A stretch of DNA of 64,000 bases, from contig JAJVDF010000508.1 in assembly GCA_022410635.1 (NCBI GenBank), positions 290,811-354,810 of the forward strand, in the 5' to 3' direction. A model generated the notes under the pieces. That model did no database searches and was not told where the DNA came from. It was given only the letters and a program-made list of their open reading frames with translations. The position numbers were made by a program, and so were the translations under genes. Positions 1 through 12,099 of the stretch are shown piece after piece (the first letter of the stretch is position 1; each line of letters begins with the position of its first letter). The stretch comes from Tretioscincus oriximinensis (taxonomy: Eukaryota > Chordata > Lepidosauria > Squamata > Gymnophthalmidae).

Positions 1-1
1 A

Positions 2-85
2 GCCACCTGGATCTACATTCAGCACCTGGGGGTCATTGACAGCCCGAAGGAGCTTCTCCGACTCTCGCGAGAACTGGAATCCTGA
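2..85 (+). CDS. 3'-terminal coding exon of an unrecognised gene (partial)
   Basis: The frame starting at base 2 is open for 27 codons and stops at TGA 83-85. The residues read as a protein C-terminus: an aromatic and hydrophobic start (ATWIYIQHLGVIDS) followed by a basic, leucine-rich amphipathic stretch (PKELLRLSRELES). Codon use is unlike the AT-rich, stop-filled DNA that follows, which fits a 3' UTR. No start, splice site or domain is visible because the window begins inside the exon. I do not recognise the protein. If the ELM2-SANT gene at 33.8 kb is ZNF541, the mammalian neighbours KPTN and NAPA would be obvious candidates to test, but nothing in the sequence proves this. A chance open frame of this length is also possible. 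Confidence 0.4.
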   Translation, partial: ATWIYIQHLGVIDSPKELLRLSRELES

Positions 86-600
86 TACCGTTAGCAGGAA
101 ATGCGGTTGATTGTGTCTGTTGCCCCATCTAGATCAAGGATGCCTAGAAAAGGGACCCTCTTGGGATTAGCCTTGCCTTCCAGACTACACCNTGAGGGAA
201 AACTATCCGGAAAGCCGCGTTCTTCATTCCTCTTCATTTGCTCTGAAATTCTGTTCTGGAACCAGGATTAAGGGTGTTAATTATATCCACACCGGATGAA
301 CTTGGGTCTGCGTCTAGAAGGAAGAAGACTGTTTTATGGACTATGTGTCAAAATCTCTTTGTGTCCAAAGGAACAAAAATTGCCTTTTATTACTTATCAG
401 TGTTCAAAAGAAGCGTGTTATTCTGGATTTTTTTTTTTAAGATGCCTGAAACATATGGAAAAACTTTGTTTTGGATATATGGGATGAAAAGCTACTTCTC
501 AGCCAAGGATTTCTTCCTTCTCAGCCCCATTTTTGCTGTGGAGGAAGATTCTAGGTAGAATGAAATCCTAGGGATGTGCCATAAGGACCTGCCATAGTTA
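86..600 (+). other. Probable 3' UTR and downstream flank
   Basis: No convincing coding frame and no recognised repeat. If bases 2-85 are a terminal exon, this is its 3' UTR, but I see no clean AATAAA in it. The open frame from 274 to 558 has no motif and is probably chance. Confidence 0.3.
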
Positions 601-604
601 ACAC

Positions 605-615
605 TAGAAGAAGAG

Positions 616-665
<50 letters not shown>

Positions 666-872
666 AGAGAAGCAGGAAGAGAAGCAGGAAGAGGAGTAGT
701 AGTTGGTTTTTATATCCTGCTTTTCTCAACCCTTATGAAGTAGGTGGAGCTGAGAGAACTCTGGTGAATTGTGTCTAGTCCAAGGCCACCTAGCTGCCTT
801 TTGTGCTGAATCAAAATGGGAGACTTCCACATTGGAGTCTGACACTCTCACCACAAGACCGGACTAACATGA
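605..872 (-). repeat. SINE-like repeat with (GAA)n end
   Basis: A (GAA)n/(GAAGAG)n purine run at 605-700 leads into text typical of lizard SINE tails (tttatatcctgcttttctcaa), then a body with gtagg-tggagctgagagaactctg and ccaaggccacctagctgcctt, the conserved core of Sauria-type SINEs. The tail at the low-coordinate end suggests minus orientation for that part. It may be two fused SINE fragments. Confidence 0.5.
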
Positions 873-1882
873 GGATAGTAAGTCCCTGTTCCAGAACTTG
901 GGTAGGGTAGACTATGGCAGGCTCCGTTTGGCTCATCCCCATGCCAGTGTAAGCTAATTCGGGGCCTGCTATAGCCTACGCTAGCATGCAGATGCAATGT
1001 GTTTGTTCCAATTGCTGGGAACAAGTTAAGGTTTTACCATCTCCTGCCTAAGATGTCCGGGGCAATTGGTGGGCCACTGATGCACCAGATGGGCTGTGGA
1101 CCCATTCAGCAGGGTTCCTCGTACATTCTTTGTTTCTTACGTTCTTATTACTGTAACACTTCCCATTAAACACACACACCTCAATGTTGGAGCAGTTTGG
1201 ACAATTCACACAATTAATGAATGAATATTTCATGTAAAAATATATATTAAATTGAGAAAGGAAGAACAGGTGGAAAGTCGGTACATGAGAGCCAGTAATT
1301 TAGGTGCCTCACGAACGTTTAATTTTAACTTACACAAAGTCCTGGATGTGTCCCAAATACCTTAAATTATCCCCTATTGACCTGCCTGTGCCCTTAGGCC
1401 TGTCGAGGAAGTCCTCTTGGTTGCACCACCATTCTCAATAGCCACAGGGACGGAATCCAGCACTGGCTTCCTCAGTGGTGGCCCCAAACTGGGATGCTCT
1501 CTCAGGTTATGCCAGGTTTCTTCATTGCAGGGCCTCTGCTCTTTGGCTGAAGAGCCCTGTAGTATTTTTAAGATGTGTCTTACTTTATGCTGTTTTTATT
1601 ATTGTTACCTGCCCTGAAACTTTGCGTGTAGGGTGGGATGTGAAAGTATAAATAAATGGATGCATAAATAGATAAATATAAGATACATACGCACTCCACA
1701 GATTACATACTACTAGAGATAGCTCAACTGCAGATAGACAAGGTACCGGCTGTCAACAACAACAAAACAACCAGCTTCCTGTTTAACATCTCCCAGAAGA
1801 ATTTCAGTTTCCAGATTCATGGTTCCTAATTGTATTTCTGCCTGCTTTTCTATGCTGTTTTTTTCACAATGACAAGTGGTTA

Positions 1883-2348
1883 CCATGTTTCCCCCCAAAT
1901 AAGACAGTATCTTATATTAATTTTTGCTCCCAAAGATGTGCTACGTCTTATTTTCAGAGGGCATCTTATTTTTCCATGAAGAAGAATTCATGTTTATTGT
2001 TGAACAAAAAAAAGGAACGGTATTGCAGTTTCTGGCCACNAGGGGGAGCACATCACAAACAAAAACTGCTATGTATTACTTTCGGGAGGCACCTTATACA
2101 GGGTGCTTCAAAAAATGTATACACACTGAACTTTCATAGAAAATTTATTTACTGTTCTACAAAGTTAAATTTCAGGAAATTAGAAAGCTTAAAGTCCAAT
2201 GTAACTAAAACGTAAATAACAAATTATGAGTCACCACTGATTCTGTACAACGTATGGAAGTTCAAAGTGTGTATACATTTTATTTTGAAGCACCCTGTAT
2301 TTATCAATTCAGCAAAACCTCTATTATGTCTTAGTTTCGGGGAAATGG
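1883..2348. mobile_element. MITE with TA target duplication, split by a second MITE
   Basis: The ends are inverted: ccatgtttccccccaaataa at the left and a matching ttagtttcggggaaatgg at the right, flanked by TA on both sides (1,881-1,882 and 2,349-2,350). The left half also carries internal 'gtcttatttt' repeats. TA duplication and short inverted ends fit a Tc1/mariner-type non-autonomous element. A mariner-type MITE (2,099-2,297) is nested inside it, so it is the older insertion. Confidence 0.6.
2099..2297. mobile_element. Mariner-type MITE (copy 1)
   Basis: The inverted ends CAGGGTGCTTCAAAA...TATACACAC and GTGTATACA...TTTTGAAGCACCCTG delimit 199 bp, flanked by TA at 2,097-2,098 and 2,298-2,299. 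The same family occurs in inverse orientation at 23,039-23,479. No transposase frame is present. Confidence 0.75.
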
Positions 2349-2894
2349 TATAAAAGCCTGGATGNCCAGAAGCTTCACAAAGCTGGCAGTAGCAGTAGCC
2401 AAAATGTGAAAAGAGTGAAACAGAGCTGCTGTTGTACTGGTGGCAGGGCCTTCTGGGAAGGGTAGTCCAAGTAATGGACAGCCTCTTCTGCCCAGTCTGC
2501 ACAGGGCCCTGTGGACTACAGTTCCCAGCTTGCACCACAGCTAACCCTGGGAGAGAGGGAGGATGCCTCTTCAGTCAATCTGGGTCTAGTCCTTCTTATG
2601 GGAAGGTGGCTGGTGGATCCCTTCCAGGACAACTCCCACAGAGTTCCTTGTTTTAGAAATGCTCCTTTTGCTGGTCTGACCCACCCCTTGAGTTTTCAAG
2701 GGAATGGCATGTAGACAAACCAACAATACCGTCAGGATAATCCCACCTGCTTAAAACCTGTNAGGAGGGTGTGCTGTAATGCTTGAAGTATAAAGGAAGC
2801 TTAAAGCTGACAGCTAGAATGAAGGCATGTTGGACCTTCGCCACCTGAGCTACGCCTGTGGGAAAGCACAATGGACAAAGTGAAAAAATGGACC

Positions 2895-3040
2895 TCTTCC
2901 AGGTGACATTTCTTCCCCGTAGTGAAGAATACTGTAGTGTGATCTGCGTATAGAATTATGCACGGGATGGATAAGGGGAATAGAGAAAAAATGTTTTCTT
3001 TCACACGCAACACTAGGACCAGGGGGCCTTCCTTGGACCT
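2895..3040 (+). repeat. CR1 fragment (3' coding part)
   Basis: Contains the CR1 C-terminal region also present at 4,246, 31,795 and 46,545 (atgcacgggatggataaggg, then an aggaccaggggg block). It is truncated on both sides. Confidence 0.5.
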
Positions 3041-3041
3041 T

Positions 3042-4242
3042 GCAGACACGGTTAGCTCAGTTGCTAAGGAATCCGTCTCTCGCCTGGGAGATGGGGTTTC
3101 GAAGCCCTGTGTGGGATGTGAGGAGGGCTGAGCACCTTCCACTAGCCTGTAGCTCTAGCCAACCTTGTTGGAATTCTCCCCCTGGGACACATATTAGATA
3201 TAAAATATATTATTAATATATCATTTATAGCTGGAACTAGCTATCTAGAAGAGGCCTCTGGGTAAGAATTTTTCAAAATTTCCTTGGTCAAGCTGACCTT
3301 TCCCTCAACCCTGTATACACTCAGGAACTCTCTTAATCCCTCTTTCCTCTCCCTGGGGGCACCTGTGAAGGGTAGTCCCTGACTCATGCACAGTCTGACA
3401 ATAGAGACATTTAAATCCCATTACCAACTGGGAAGTCAACTGTTTGCCTCTGGCCAAGGCAGGCTTGACTCCCTATGGGACAATCTCTTGTGCAAACTTG
3501 CCCTAGGCTTCACCATTGTCCTAAGGAAGCCACTCTTTAGCCTTCTTCCCCTTTTCTGTATACCCTTGGTCTCACTTCATTGTTGGTGCCAATCAGGGGT
3601 CATCAAAGTTTGGACCCATGGCATGAATCATCTTCCTGTCAGGTTTGATTGACAGGGGCTCTCAATGATAGCTAAGTTTNCAGTAATTAGGCACACCACA
3701 CACACACCTATCTCTTCTCCTATTGGTTACTGTACCCAGGCTGCACCCCCTTGGGAGGGGNCATAACGTGTCATCACTACGTAATTTGCCCACGTTGGGT
3801 ATCCTCCGCCCTTTTCATTCCGTCATGATTCTGATACACGCCTTCTGATTCTGATGTCAATAAAAGTGGAGACCCCGGTCNCNTCTGGAGGCTTCCATAC
3901 ACTCGTGGACCTCCTACGTCTCCAGTTACCCTGAAGTGTCGTCTGTNNGCTGATTATTTTGCCGTGGCAAGTGATACGGACCCCAGGGCAAGCCTCCTCG
4001 CTTCACCGATCCGGTCACGTTTAATGAGTAAGCCGAATCTCATTACAACCTAGCTATTCGGAAGCAAGAATTGCAAGAAATTGCAACTGACTGCAAGTAG
4101 ATACATGGGAACCACCATAGCCTGGTGGGAAAGGTAGAATGGGAGCCTTCCGGCAAAATACCCTTGTAAGCCACTTTGAGTCCCTTTGAAAGGTGAGAAA
4201 AGCGGGGTATAAGAACCAAGTTCTTCTTCTTCTACTACTTCT
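3042..4242 (+). mobile_element. tRNA-derived SINE split by a solo LTR
   Basis: The tRNA-like head (A box 'tagctcagttgctaagg', B box 'ggtttcgaagcc') starts near 3,042 and runs to 3,165. It resumes at 4,046 with the duplicated caacct, then the body (attgcaagaaattgcaactg) and a (TTC)n tail near 4,218. The interruption is the LTR at 3,166-4,045. Confidence 0.75.
3166..4045 (+). mobile_element. Solo LTR (copy D) nested in a SINE
   Basis: It begins TGTTGGAATTC and ends ...CTCATTA, like the copies at 32,730, 43,100 and 62,546. It shares the GATACACGCCTTCTGAT block, the gtcaataaaa polyadenylation motif and a 'ggctgcacccccttgggagg' block. The 6-bp target duplication CAACCT sits at 3,160-3,165 and 4,046-4,051 and rejoins the interrupted SINE exactly. 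No internal retroviral or gag-pol sequence remains. Confidence 0.8.
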
Positions 4243-4245
4243 ACT

Positions 4246-4575
4246 TCTGATGGGCAGAAGAGTATGGAGAGACAAGTATTTTTTCACCCAGAAGGTCATT
4301 GGCCTTTGGAATTTACTTCCAGAAGAGGTGGTGGTAGCTAGAAGCCCAGATAGCTTGAAGACAGGATTAGACAAGTTCATGGTATAAACATCTACCAGGA
4401 TGGATGTTTTGACGTTGCCTCCAAGACGGAGCAATAGGCAGGATTCCTGAAATACCATTTGCAGAGAAAGGTTTTTGCCTCCTGCTTGAGGTCGCCGGGG
4501 GCAATTGATGGGTCATTGTGTGAGACAGACTGCAGGGCTGACTGGGTTGAGGCCCCATTCAGGAACAGGCAACAA
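4246..4575 (+). repeat. CR1 fragment (3' end)
   Basis: Translates to the CR1 C-terminal motif family (KVIGLWNLLPEEVVVA, then a stretch ending LDKFMV), the same as in the longer CR1 copies elsewhere in the window. Stops and truncation show it is dead. Confidence 0.65.
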
Positions 4576-4944
4576 TAATTTGCTTTATTCTGTGGAATTT
4601 ACACGTTAAGAAAGCCGCGATGATGCAAAAATCCCCTGGTAAGATGAGCTGACGCAAGTTCAAGCTTTTTTCTTGAATTAACACACTCTGGCGCAATGGA
4701 AGCCAGGAACCAATTGGATAGAATATCTAACTAGTGGGGAATCTGCCAGGATTTCATGGGAAATGCAGACTTCGAAGAAATAGCCATGTTTCTAACAAGA
4801 AAAGGGCCTTTTGCAGACAAGGCTACTTTTTCAGATATGAAATATAAGCAATCTCTTAAAGGAAAGCAAAACCCTTGGTAGAGTTTCCATAGCTTATGTC
4901 TTCCTCATATTCCTGGAAAATTAAGCCACTTTTAATCCCGCTTC

Positions 4945-5010
4945 AGTCTACTACTAGAGCCCGTTGCATTTAAACCAAACAACGGGCTAATGCACTTGTG
5001 TTAAACTAGA
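4945..5010. repeat. Hairpin repeat end (CCCGTTG/CAACGGG)
   Basis: The stem agcccgttg...caacgggct closes over about 15 nt. The same hairpin occurs at 21,060-21,101. It is a candidate transposon (Helitron-like) terminus; see findings. Confidence 0.4.
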
Positions 5011-5740
5011 GAAGTCTCTATGCCTTGTAGCAATGGGGTGATTTTAAAGGGAAAGTTCTTTTCCTTTTGAAATCACAGGCTTGGTGAAAGGACGAATTGG
5101 AGCATTTGATATGAAATGATACACTGCAACTGATGGGGAACCCACAATCTACAGAAAGGGCTTCATGGGAGTTGTAGGCAAATCCATGGGGAAGAAAAAC
5201 AGTCTTCATGCTTATGGACTGCAAGCCATGACCCCTTAAGTCCATTGTAGCACTACGCACAGATGCAATGCTACAAAAGGCAAACGTGTGGATGCTTCCT
5301 GAGGGGCGAATGGCGCCTGCTGCCTGGACTTTCACCCCCTACGAAATGGTAAAGTCCTCCAAAGATTTAGGAAGGACGGAATGATTCTCTTCAATAGTCN
5401 CAATTGATTACTTTTCCTGCACAAAGGTTTGGTTTTTTTAATATTATTCATGTGGTTTTTCAGCCTTCTGAATATTATGCAGACCTTATGAAGATATGCA
5501 ATGAGGTCATACCACATCTAGAATTACAATACTAGTCTGCTGCCTGCTATTGTTTTGGAAGTGGAATATATTTACTTTTGAGGTACATTTGCCTTTGAGA
5601 TATACCAGGACAGCCACTTTTCGTTTTCTTCCTCCCTTCTGTCTTCTTGTTTATATCTCAGAGAGCTTCTTTGTGAGGTCTTGGTGCTCTTTTGACACCA
5701 CCTCCTCCCTCTTTTTTCTTTTCTTTTTTTGAGGCTTAAT
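5011..5740. other. Upstream flank of the TRIM gene
   Basis: No gene recognised. It should contain the TRIM promoter or 5' UTR intron, but I see no clear TATA box. A pyrimidine run (5,690-5,730) precedes the region just upstream of the start codon. Confidence 0.35.
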
Positions 5741-5890
5741 CTTTGCAACAAAGTGTAGTTTCTCTCCTCGTGCTTGGGAAATCCAGCCTCGTGGACAGGT
5801 TCCAAGGAGGAAACAAGCAGCCCTGCGGCCACTCCTCTCTGAGCTCTGTGCTCTCCCACAGTCGTGTAACCCCTCCTGGGATGGAGAGAG

Positions 5891-6328
5891 ATGAACATGG
5901 CAGCTTCGGTGGACGACTCTGTGGAAAGGCTGCAAGATGAGATCTCTTGCTCCATCTGCTTGGAGTATCTCCGGGAACCCGTCACTATCGACTGTGGCCA
6001 CAATTTCTGTCTCACTTGTATCTCCGATTTCTGTGAGAGAGGAGGTTCTTCGGCTAGTGGTGCTGCCCTTTGCCCACAGTGCCGGGCAGGATTCTTGCTG
6101 AGCAGCTCACGACCCAACAAACAGCTGGCCAACATCGTGGAAGGCATCGAGCGNCTGGCACTGAAGCCAGGCAGAGGTGCCAGGGAAGCCCTGTGCGAGA
6201 GGCACGGCAAGAAGCTGCGCCTCTTCTGCCAAGATGACGGTGAACCCATCTGCCTGGTGTGTGACAAGTCAAGGGAACACCGGGCACACACCGTCCTGCC
6301 CATTGAGGAGGCTGCGCAGGAGTATAAG
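5891..6328 (+). CDS. TRIM exon 1: RING and B-box 2
   Basis: 146 codons, donor AAG|gtagac, phase 0. The reading frame starts ATG AAC ATG GC. The second ATG (5,897) has the better context (A at -3, G at +4) and may be the true start, giving a protein starting MAASVDDS. An out-of-frame ATG at 5,881 just upstream could damp translation. The frame stays open past the donor to 6,427, but conserved TRIM sequence ends at the donor and a SINE starts at about 6,412. Confidence 0.9.
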
Positions 6329-9300
6329 GTAGACAGCAGGGACTTTGGGATGACCAGAATGCTAGATTGCCAAGAGGTTGATAGCAGGACATGGGTGGCT
6401 TTGCTTCCTTCAGGCACGGATAGCTAGTCACTTAGGAAACTGTCTCTCAGCTGGNAGATGGGGTTTCGAAGCCCTGTGTGGGACGTGGGGAGGNGTGAGC
6501 ACCTTCCACTAGCCTGTAGCTACAGCCAACCCAGCTATTCGAAAACAAGAATTGCAAGAAATTGCAACTGGTTGCAAGTAGATACATTGGANNNNNNNNN
6601 NNNNNNNNNNNNNNNNNNNNNNNNNNNNNNNNNNNNNNNNNNNNNNNNNNNNNNNNNNNNNNNNNNNNNNNNNNNNNNNNNNNNNNNNNNNNNNNNNNNN
6701 NNNNNNNNNNNNNNNNNNNNNNNNNNNNNNNNNNNNNNNNNNNNNNNNNNNNNNNNNNNNNNNNNNNNNNNNNNNNNNNNNNNNNNNNNNNNNNNNNNNN
6801 NNNNNNNNNNNNNNNNNNNNNNNNNNNNNNNNNNNNNNNNNNNNNNNNNNNNNNNNNNNNNNNNNNNNNNNNNNNNNNNNNNNNNNNNNNNNNNNNNNNN
6901 NNNNNNNNNNNNNNNNNNNNNNNNNNNNNNNNNNNNNNNNNNNNNNNNNNNNNNNNNNNNNNNNNNNNNNNNNNNNNNNNNNNNNNNNNNNNNNNNNNNN
7001 NNNNNNNNNNNNNNNNNNNNNAGAGGTTAAGAGCTTCGGTGTTTCAACAGAGACATGTGTCAGCCATGGAGAAGGGTGAGCGCCCTTTGTGAGTAGATGA
7101 ATAGGTACCACCACACCTTGGTTGCGAAGATAGAATAAAATGCAAGCCTTGGAGCAAAAAATATCTTCTTCTTCCTCATCTTCCGCTTCCTCCTCATTCA
7201 GCAGCGTGCCTCTGTTTGTATACCACTGAAGGACAACTTACCACCTTCTGTGGCAGCCTATTCCACTGGTTGATCTCTCTTGCTGTCGGAAAGGTTCGCT
7301 CTCAGCCCCTCCTTGATATCTAATCTGTATCTCCTCCCTTGCAGTTTCGTCCTGTTACTTCTAGACCTTCCATGTGCCAATGGGAAGAGGGCTGATCTCT
7401 CTGTGTGATGACAGCCCTTCAGATATTTGTAGGCAGCTATAAGATCCTCTCTCAGCCTTTCTTTTACAGGCTAAACATTCCTCATAGGGTGTGCTATTAT
7501 CTTGGGGGCTTTCCTGTATGGTGGCTCCAGTTTGTCAATGGGCTTTTCCTACTGGAGTGCCCAGAAACNGGCATAGGATCTAGATGTGGCCTGACAAGGG
7601 TAAAATAGAAAGAAATCATTTCTTTATGCAGTGTACACTNTTGATTCCTCTGAATACATTCCCAGGATAGTATTTGCCTTTTTTGCAGCTGCTTCACACT
7701 GTTGACCCGTGTTTAGTCTGTGATCTATCAGTACGCCCAAGATTTTTTTACTCCTGCTTCCTCCCATTCTGTATGCGTTATTCTCATTTTTGTTGCTCAG
7801 ATTTAGAACCTTGCGTTTCTCCTTGTTAAATATTGTTTTGTTGGCTTNAGCCCATTGTTTAAGCTTGTCTAGATCCTCACAACTTTGTGTCATCAGCAAC
7901 TTTGATCCTGTCTTCACTGAGCCTTTTTCTGGGCTATATCTCAGAATAGGAGCCTTCCATCCAAATGCTAGTGTAGACTATGGCTGGACCCAAATGGGCA
8001 GGCTCTGTTCCAAGATATAAACCAGGGTAAGGCTCCATGGTGACAATTTCCCCTTGATGGTAGTGCTCCACAACAGGCTGGGCAAATATGCATAATGGTC
8101 TTCAATTATTTGCACAGTAAAATGCGGTCACAATCTAGGCATGTGCAATGTGCTACAGGGGAATTCCATTAACCCTCAATGGAAGGAAGATAAGAAATTG
8201 TTTTTTCCTTCTATGTATTGTTTTTAACTGGGCTGCCTGCCAAACATTCGTCTCCATGTGTTTTTCTGCACCTGCCTGTTTTTATAATAAAGGCTGGGGC
8301 CAAGATGTTTATATATAGATAATCATGAAGTAGTTTTTAGTATTTGTTGATATAGTTAAGCTTACCTTGATGCTTTATTATGTAAAGGTGACTTAATAAG
8401 GTTAAAAACAAGATAGAAGTGCAGTAAAATACTGCTATGATTACGGAGATGTAAGGATGTAAAGATACTAGAAAAGGGAATGTATTTATATGCAATATCT
8501 CCCTATATATTTCCTGGAATCACAATAGTCCTTGAAGGCTCTGTNATTGGACAATATTTGAACGAATCCCAGAGCCTAGAGAGATGCCATCAGCCTTCTC
8601 AAGCCAGGGCTAGGCCAGCAGTGGTTGCCATGGAACCCAGCCCAGCAGGAACAGGGAAGGATCAACACAGGAAGAGGGGAGGAAGATTAAGCTAGAATAC
8701 TTACACCCCTTTGCATGAAACTCATGCAACGAGTTTATTCCACTTGTATAATAATAAAAAGAATAATAATAGTAAAAGACTTAGTGTGCATCCAGACATG
8801 TCAAATATCATGCCATGAGCTGATAACACTTGGTTGACCAGATGACCCCTTTTGGGGGGAGGAAACCTGATTTGGTGGTGTCCACCCAGCCCCCCTAGGA
8901 GGGGGCACCATTTCCCCATATTTTGCTGAGGAAAAAAAATATTATTTTTTATTGCACCACTACTAGGGGGCTCTGTCAACCGAGGCCAGTTCCTGAAGGG
9001 ACTCTCCACTCAGAATAAAATAAAATAAATTCTCAAGCATTTCAAAAAATTATCATACACTTCAATTTACTTTTTTTAATTCACTACACCACCACAAAGG
9101 GGGCTCTGACAACTGGCGGCAGCTTCCAAAAGCACCTTCCCCTCAGTAAAAAAATAAAAAATACAAATTTCTCGCACACTTCAAAAATTCTCATGCGCTT
9201 AAAAAATTCTCACACACTTAAAAAAATTCTCACATGCTTTGCAGATTTCTCGGGTGGGGATTTCAGAGGGNTATGCATGTTGGTGGGTGATTTGCATTCA

Positions 9301-12060
9301 TGAATATGCAAATTATCATGAATATTAATTACCTCAGTTTGGGCCTCAGATTTTGCCAGTNCGAAATACCTGAATGTGTGTGTTTAGGTTGTCAGTTTGA
9401 GCATCCACACATGTGTGCTGCCGCATTCTAAAATGCACCCTCAATCCACTCCACACTGGACAATGTGGCAAACTTAACTTTGCACCTTCTCAACCTCTTG
9501 CTGGGAAATGCTGCCTGTTGTCCCAGCTCCTAGCTGGTGAGCATTTGGGCCCAGCAGAGAGTAGCAGTGGCTTCTGTCACATGATCTGGAATAACAACGT
9601 CACTTGTGCATAGTAACATGCGTTGTTCAAGTTCTAATGTGGTTCAACCTGCTTCATGCAGACTCACNTTGCTACCCTTAATCTGGATCAAGCCAAACCC
9701 GATTGACTGCAAAGTACGTGCATACATGGCCCTGTCTTGGCCAGTGGTGTTATCTGCAGCTGCAGCTGCTTTCTTTACACTTCTGGGTGGCCCTGGAGAC
9801 TTCAGCTGCAAATACTCTTGCTTCCGCCCCCTCCCAGCCTGGTCAGATCCTTCTTCTGATTGATCAATTGACTCTTCTTTCTATTCCTTACCAGAATACT
9901 GCTAACTACCATGGGTTTCCATAGCAGCATTTGTCCTGGGAAGGAACTGGAATGGCTGGAAGGTTCTTCATAGAATCTTGCAAGGGAGTGTTACAGAACC
10001 TTAGAGTGGCAGCATGAGCTTTCATAGGAAAACCTGCTTCTTCAGGTGGACAGAAAGACAGACAGACAGATACATAGATAGATCACAGACAGGCAGGACA
10101 GACAGACAGATAAATACATAGATACATAGATAGATGACAGACAGACAGGACAGACAGACAGACAGACAGCAAGAGGATCCTGTAACATCTTACAAGGAAA
10201 AGTTAGGCAGCATGAATTCTTTAGTGCCTATTTCTTAAGTGCCTACTTCCAGATACATCTGGTTTGCCAGCTATGATCATTTTTGGTCAGGGATGATCTG
10301 GCTACAATAATCCACACTCTGAGAACTTCCAGGTTAGACTACTGCAACACACTCAATCTGGGGCCACCCTTGAAAACTGTTCCGAAACTTCAGCTGGTGC
10401 AGAATACAGCAGCTAGACTGCTGATTAGAACATCTGGCCAGACATACATCATTCCAGTCACAGAAGAGCTGCCTTGGCTACCAAGCCCAATTTTATTTAA
10501 CCCTAACTTATAACGCCCTACATAACTTGGGCCTCAAATATCGAAAGGAAGACATTCTCCCATATCAACCTGCTTGTGCCCTAAGATTTGGAGGCCACCT
10601 GACTGTTGCATGTTTTCTTNCTAGATTAAGCTCAAGGAAGCTGTGGCTCTTCTACGAAATGTTTTGGGAGAAGCCCTGAAGATGGATGATCAAGAGGAGG
10701 AGAAGACCAAACAATGGAAGGTAAACACTTTTATCAAGAATGTTGAATGTTCTGCTAGGATGGCTTCCTATGAATTACACCCCCAGGTAAGAACATCAGA
10801 ATCATAGAACCATAAAGCTGCAAGGGACTTCCAGGGTCATTCGGTCCAGCCAGAGTTGGCCATTGGATCCACCATCCTGCCTCACGCAGGGGGATTCCCC
10901 ATTACAACCTTTTTTGAAAAATACAGAAGTTAAGACTAAAAGACTTTCTGTATGGTTGACTAAAGCACGTAGAAGAGCCCGTGGATGCTCTTATGTGAAA
11001 TTCCATTGTTATCTGCGAATGGGATGGCTCTATACAACAGTTGTCACCATATTACTTTGGTTTCCTATCTATATTTTGTAATTTGATACATTTTTGATAA
11101 CCACTGCTTTAATGACTCGTGTTTCAGTCCATATGTAAGTTGTATATTAAATGCAGATATCTTTGGAGAAGAGATTTATACAGACAGGTGAGCTCTGACC
11201 AATACTTCAATTATCTCTATTTGGATTCACTACAGTTCCCAGTATTTTCCAGCATTCTCTGTGAGCCAAGAGCCAATGAACTTTTACATGTTGTCTCAAA
11301 GGCTCTTTGAAGTCTCACGAGATTTGNGAAGTTCACATTGCTGAATTTCTCCATGAATTTTTTTTTTCGGATTCTCGAAATGCTCGCTGCTGAATTGCAC
11401 AATCTGCGTTGGTGAGAAATTCCATGACACAGGGCCTTCTAAGTGAGTGGATCGCTGAACACCTGCAACCTCTTGGGACAGATTTACCATGATGTTACTA
11501 TCAGCTCAGTAGAATTTGTCCATGTGGATAGAGCCATAATAGCCCAAAGATTGCTTCTGGGCATTACTCAAAATTAGCAGAATCTCTTGACTTCCTGGAA
11601 AGCACATTTAGGTTCTCAAACCTGAAAGCAGCAGATGGATGTCCATTTCATAGCTACTGATACCCTAGCTTTCATAAATTAAGAAGACCCCTGCTGGATC
11701 AAGTCACAGCCCATCTAGCCCAGCAAGCTATATCTGGTGAAATGTCCTCTCTTCTATTGAGGCACAAATGGCTCAGAGGTTTAAAGATGGTGTTTCATGC
11801 GAGAGATCAGTTCTTGAAGCCCTGTGTTGGCCGTGGAGAGGGGTGAGTGCTCAGTACTGGCCTCAGCTTCAGCCAACTTAGCTGTTTGAAAGAAAGTAGG
11901 TTTGGAGTCTAGGTTTCAAGTAGATTCATGAGTACCACCACTAATCTGGTGAGGAAGATAGAATAGATGTAACCCTTCACGCAAAAATTATACTTGTGAG
12001 CCTGCAGAGTCCATTCAGGTGAGAAGGGCAGGGTGTAAAAACCAGATCCTCCTTCTTTCT

Positions 12061-12099
<39 letters not shown>

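Larger units (their letters stand above)
1640..2650. repeat. Diverged repeat, first of a pair (other copy 13,860-14,340)
   Basis: Blocks at about 1,735-1,880 and 2,440-2,650 match 13,905-14,040 and 14,100-14,340 in the same order and orientation (for example a shared gtatttctgcctgcttttctatg). The first copy is interrupted by the MITE at 1,883-2,348, which the second lacks. This may be two copies of one old retroelement or a diverged duplication. Confidence 0.5.

Noticed and set aside
5572..6431. Long minus-strand frames opposite TRIM exon 1
   Set aside because: Shadow of the conserved RING/B-box coding sequence; they lack any motif of their own.
6458..7114. Frames of 176-201 codons made mostly of X
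   Set aside because: They cross the N gap.
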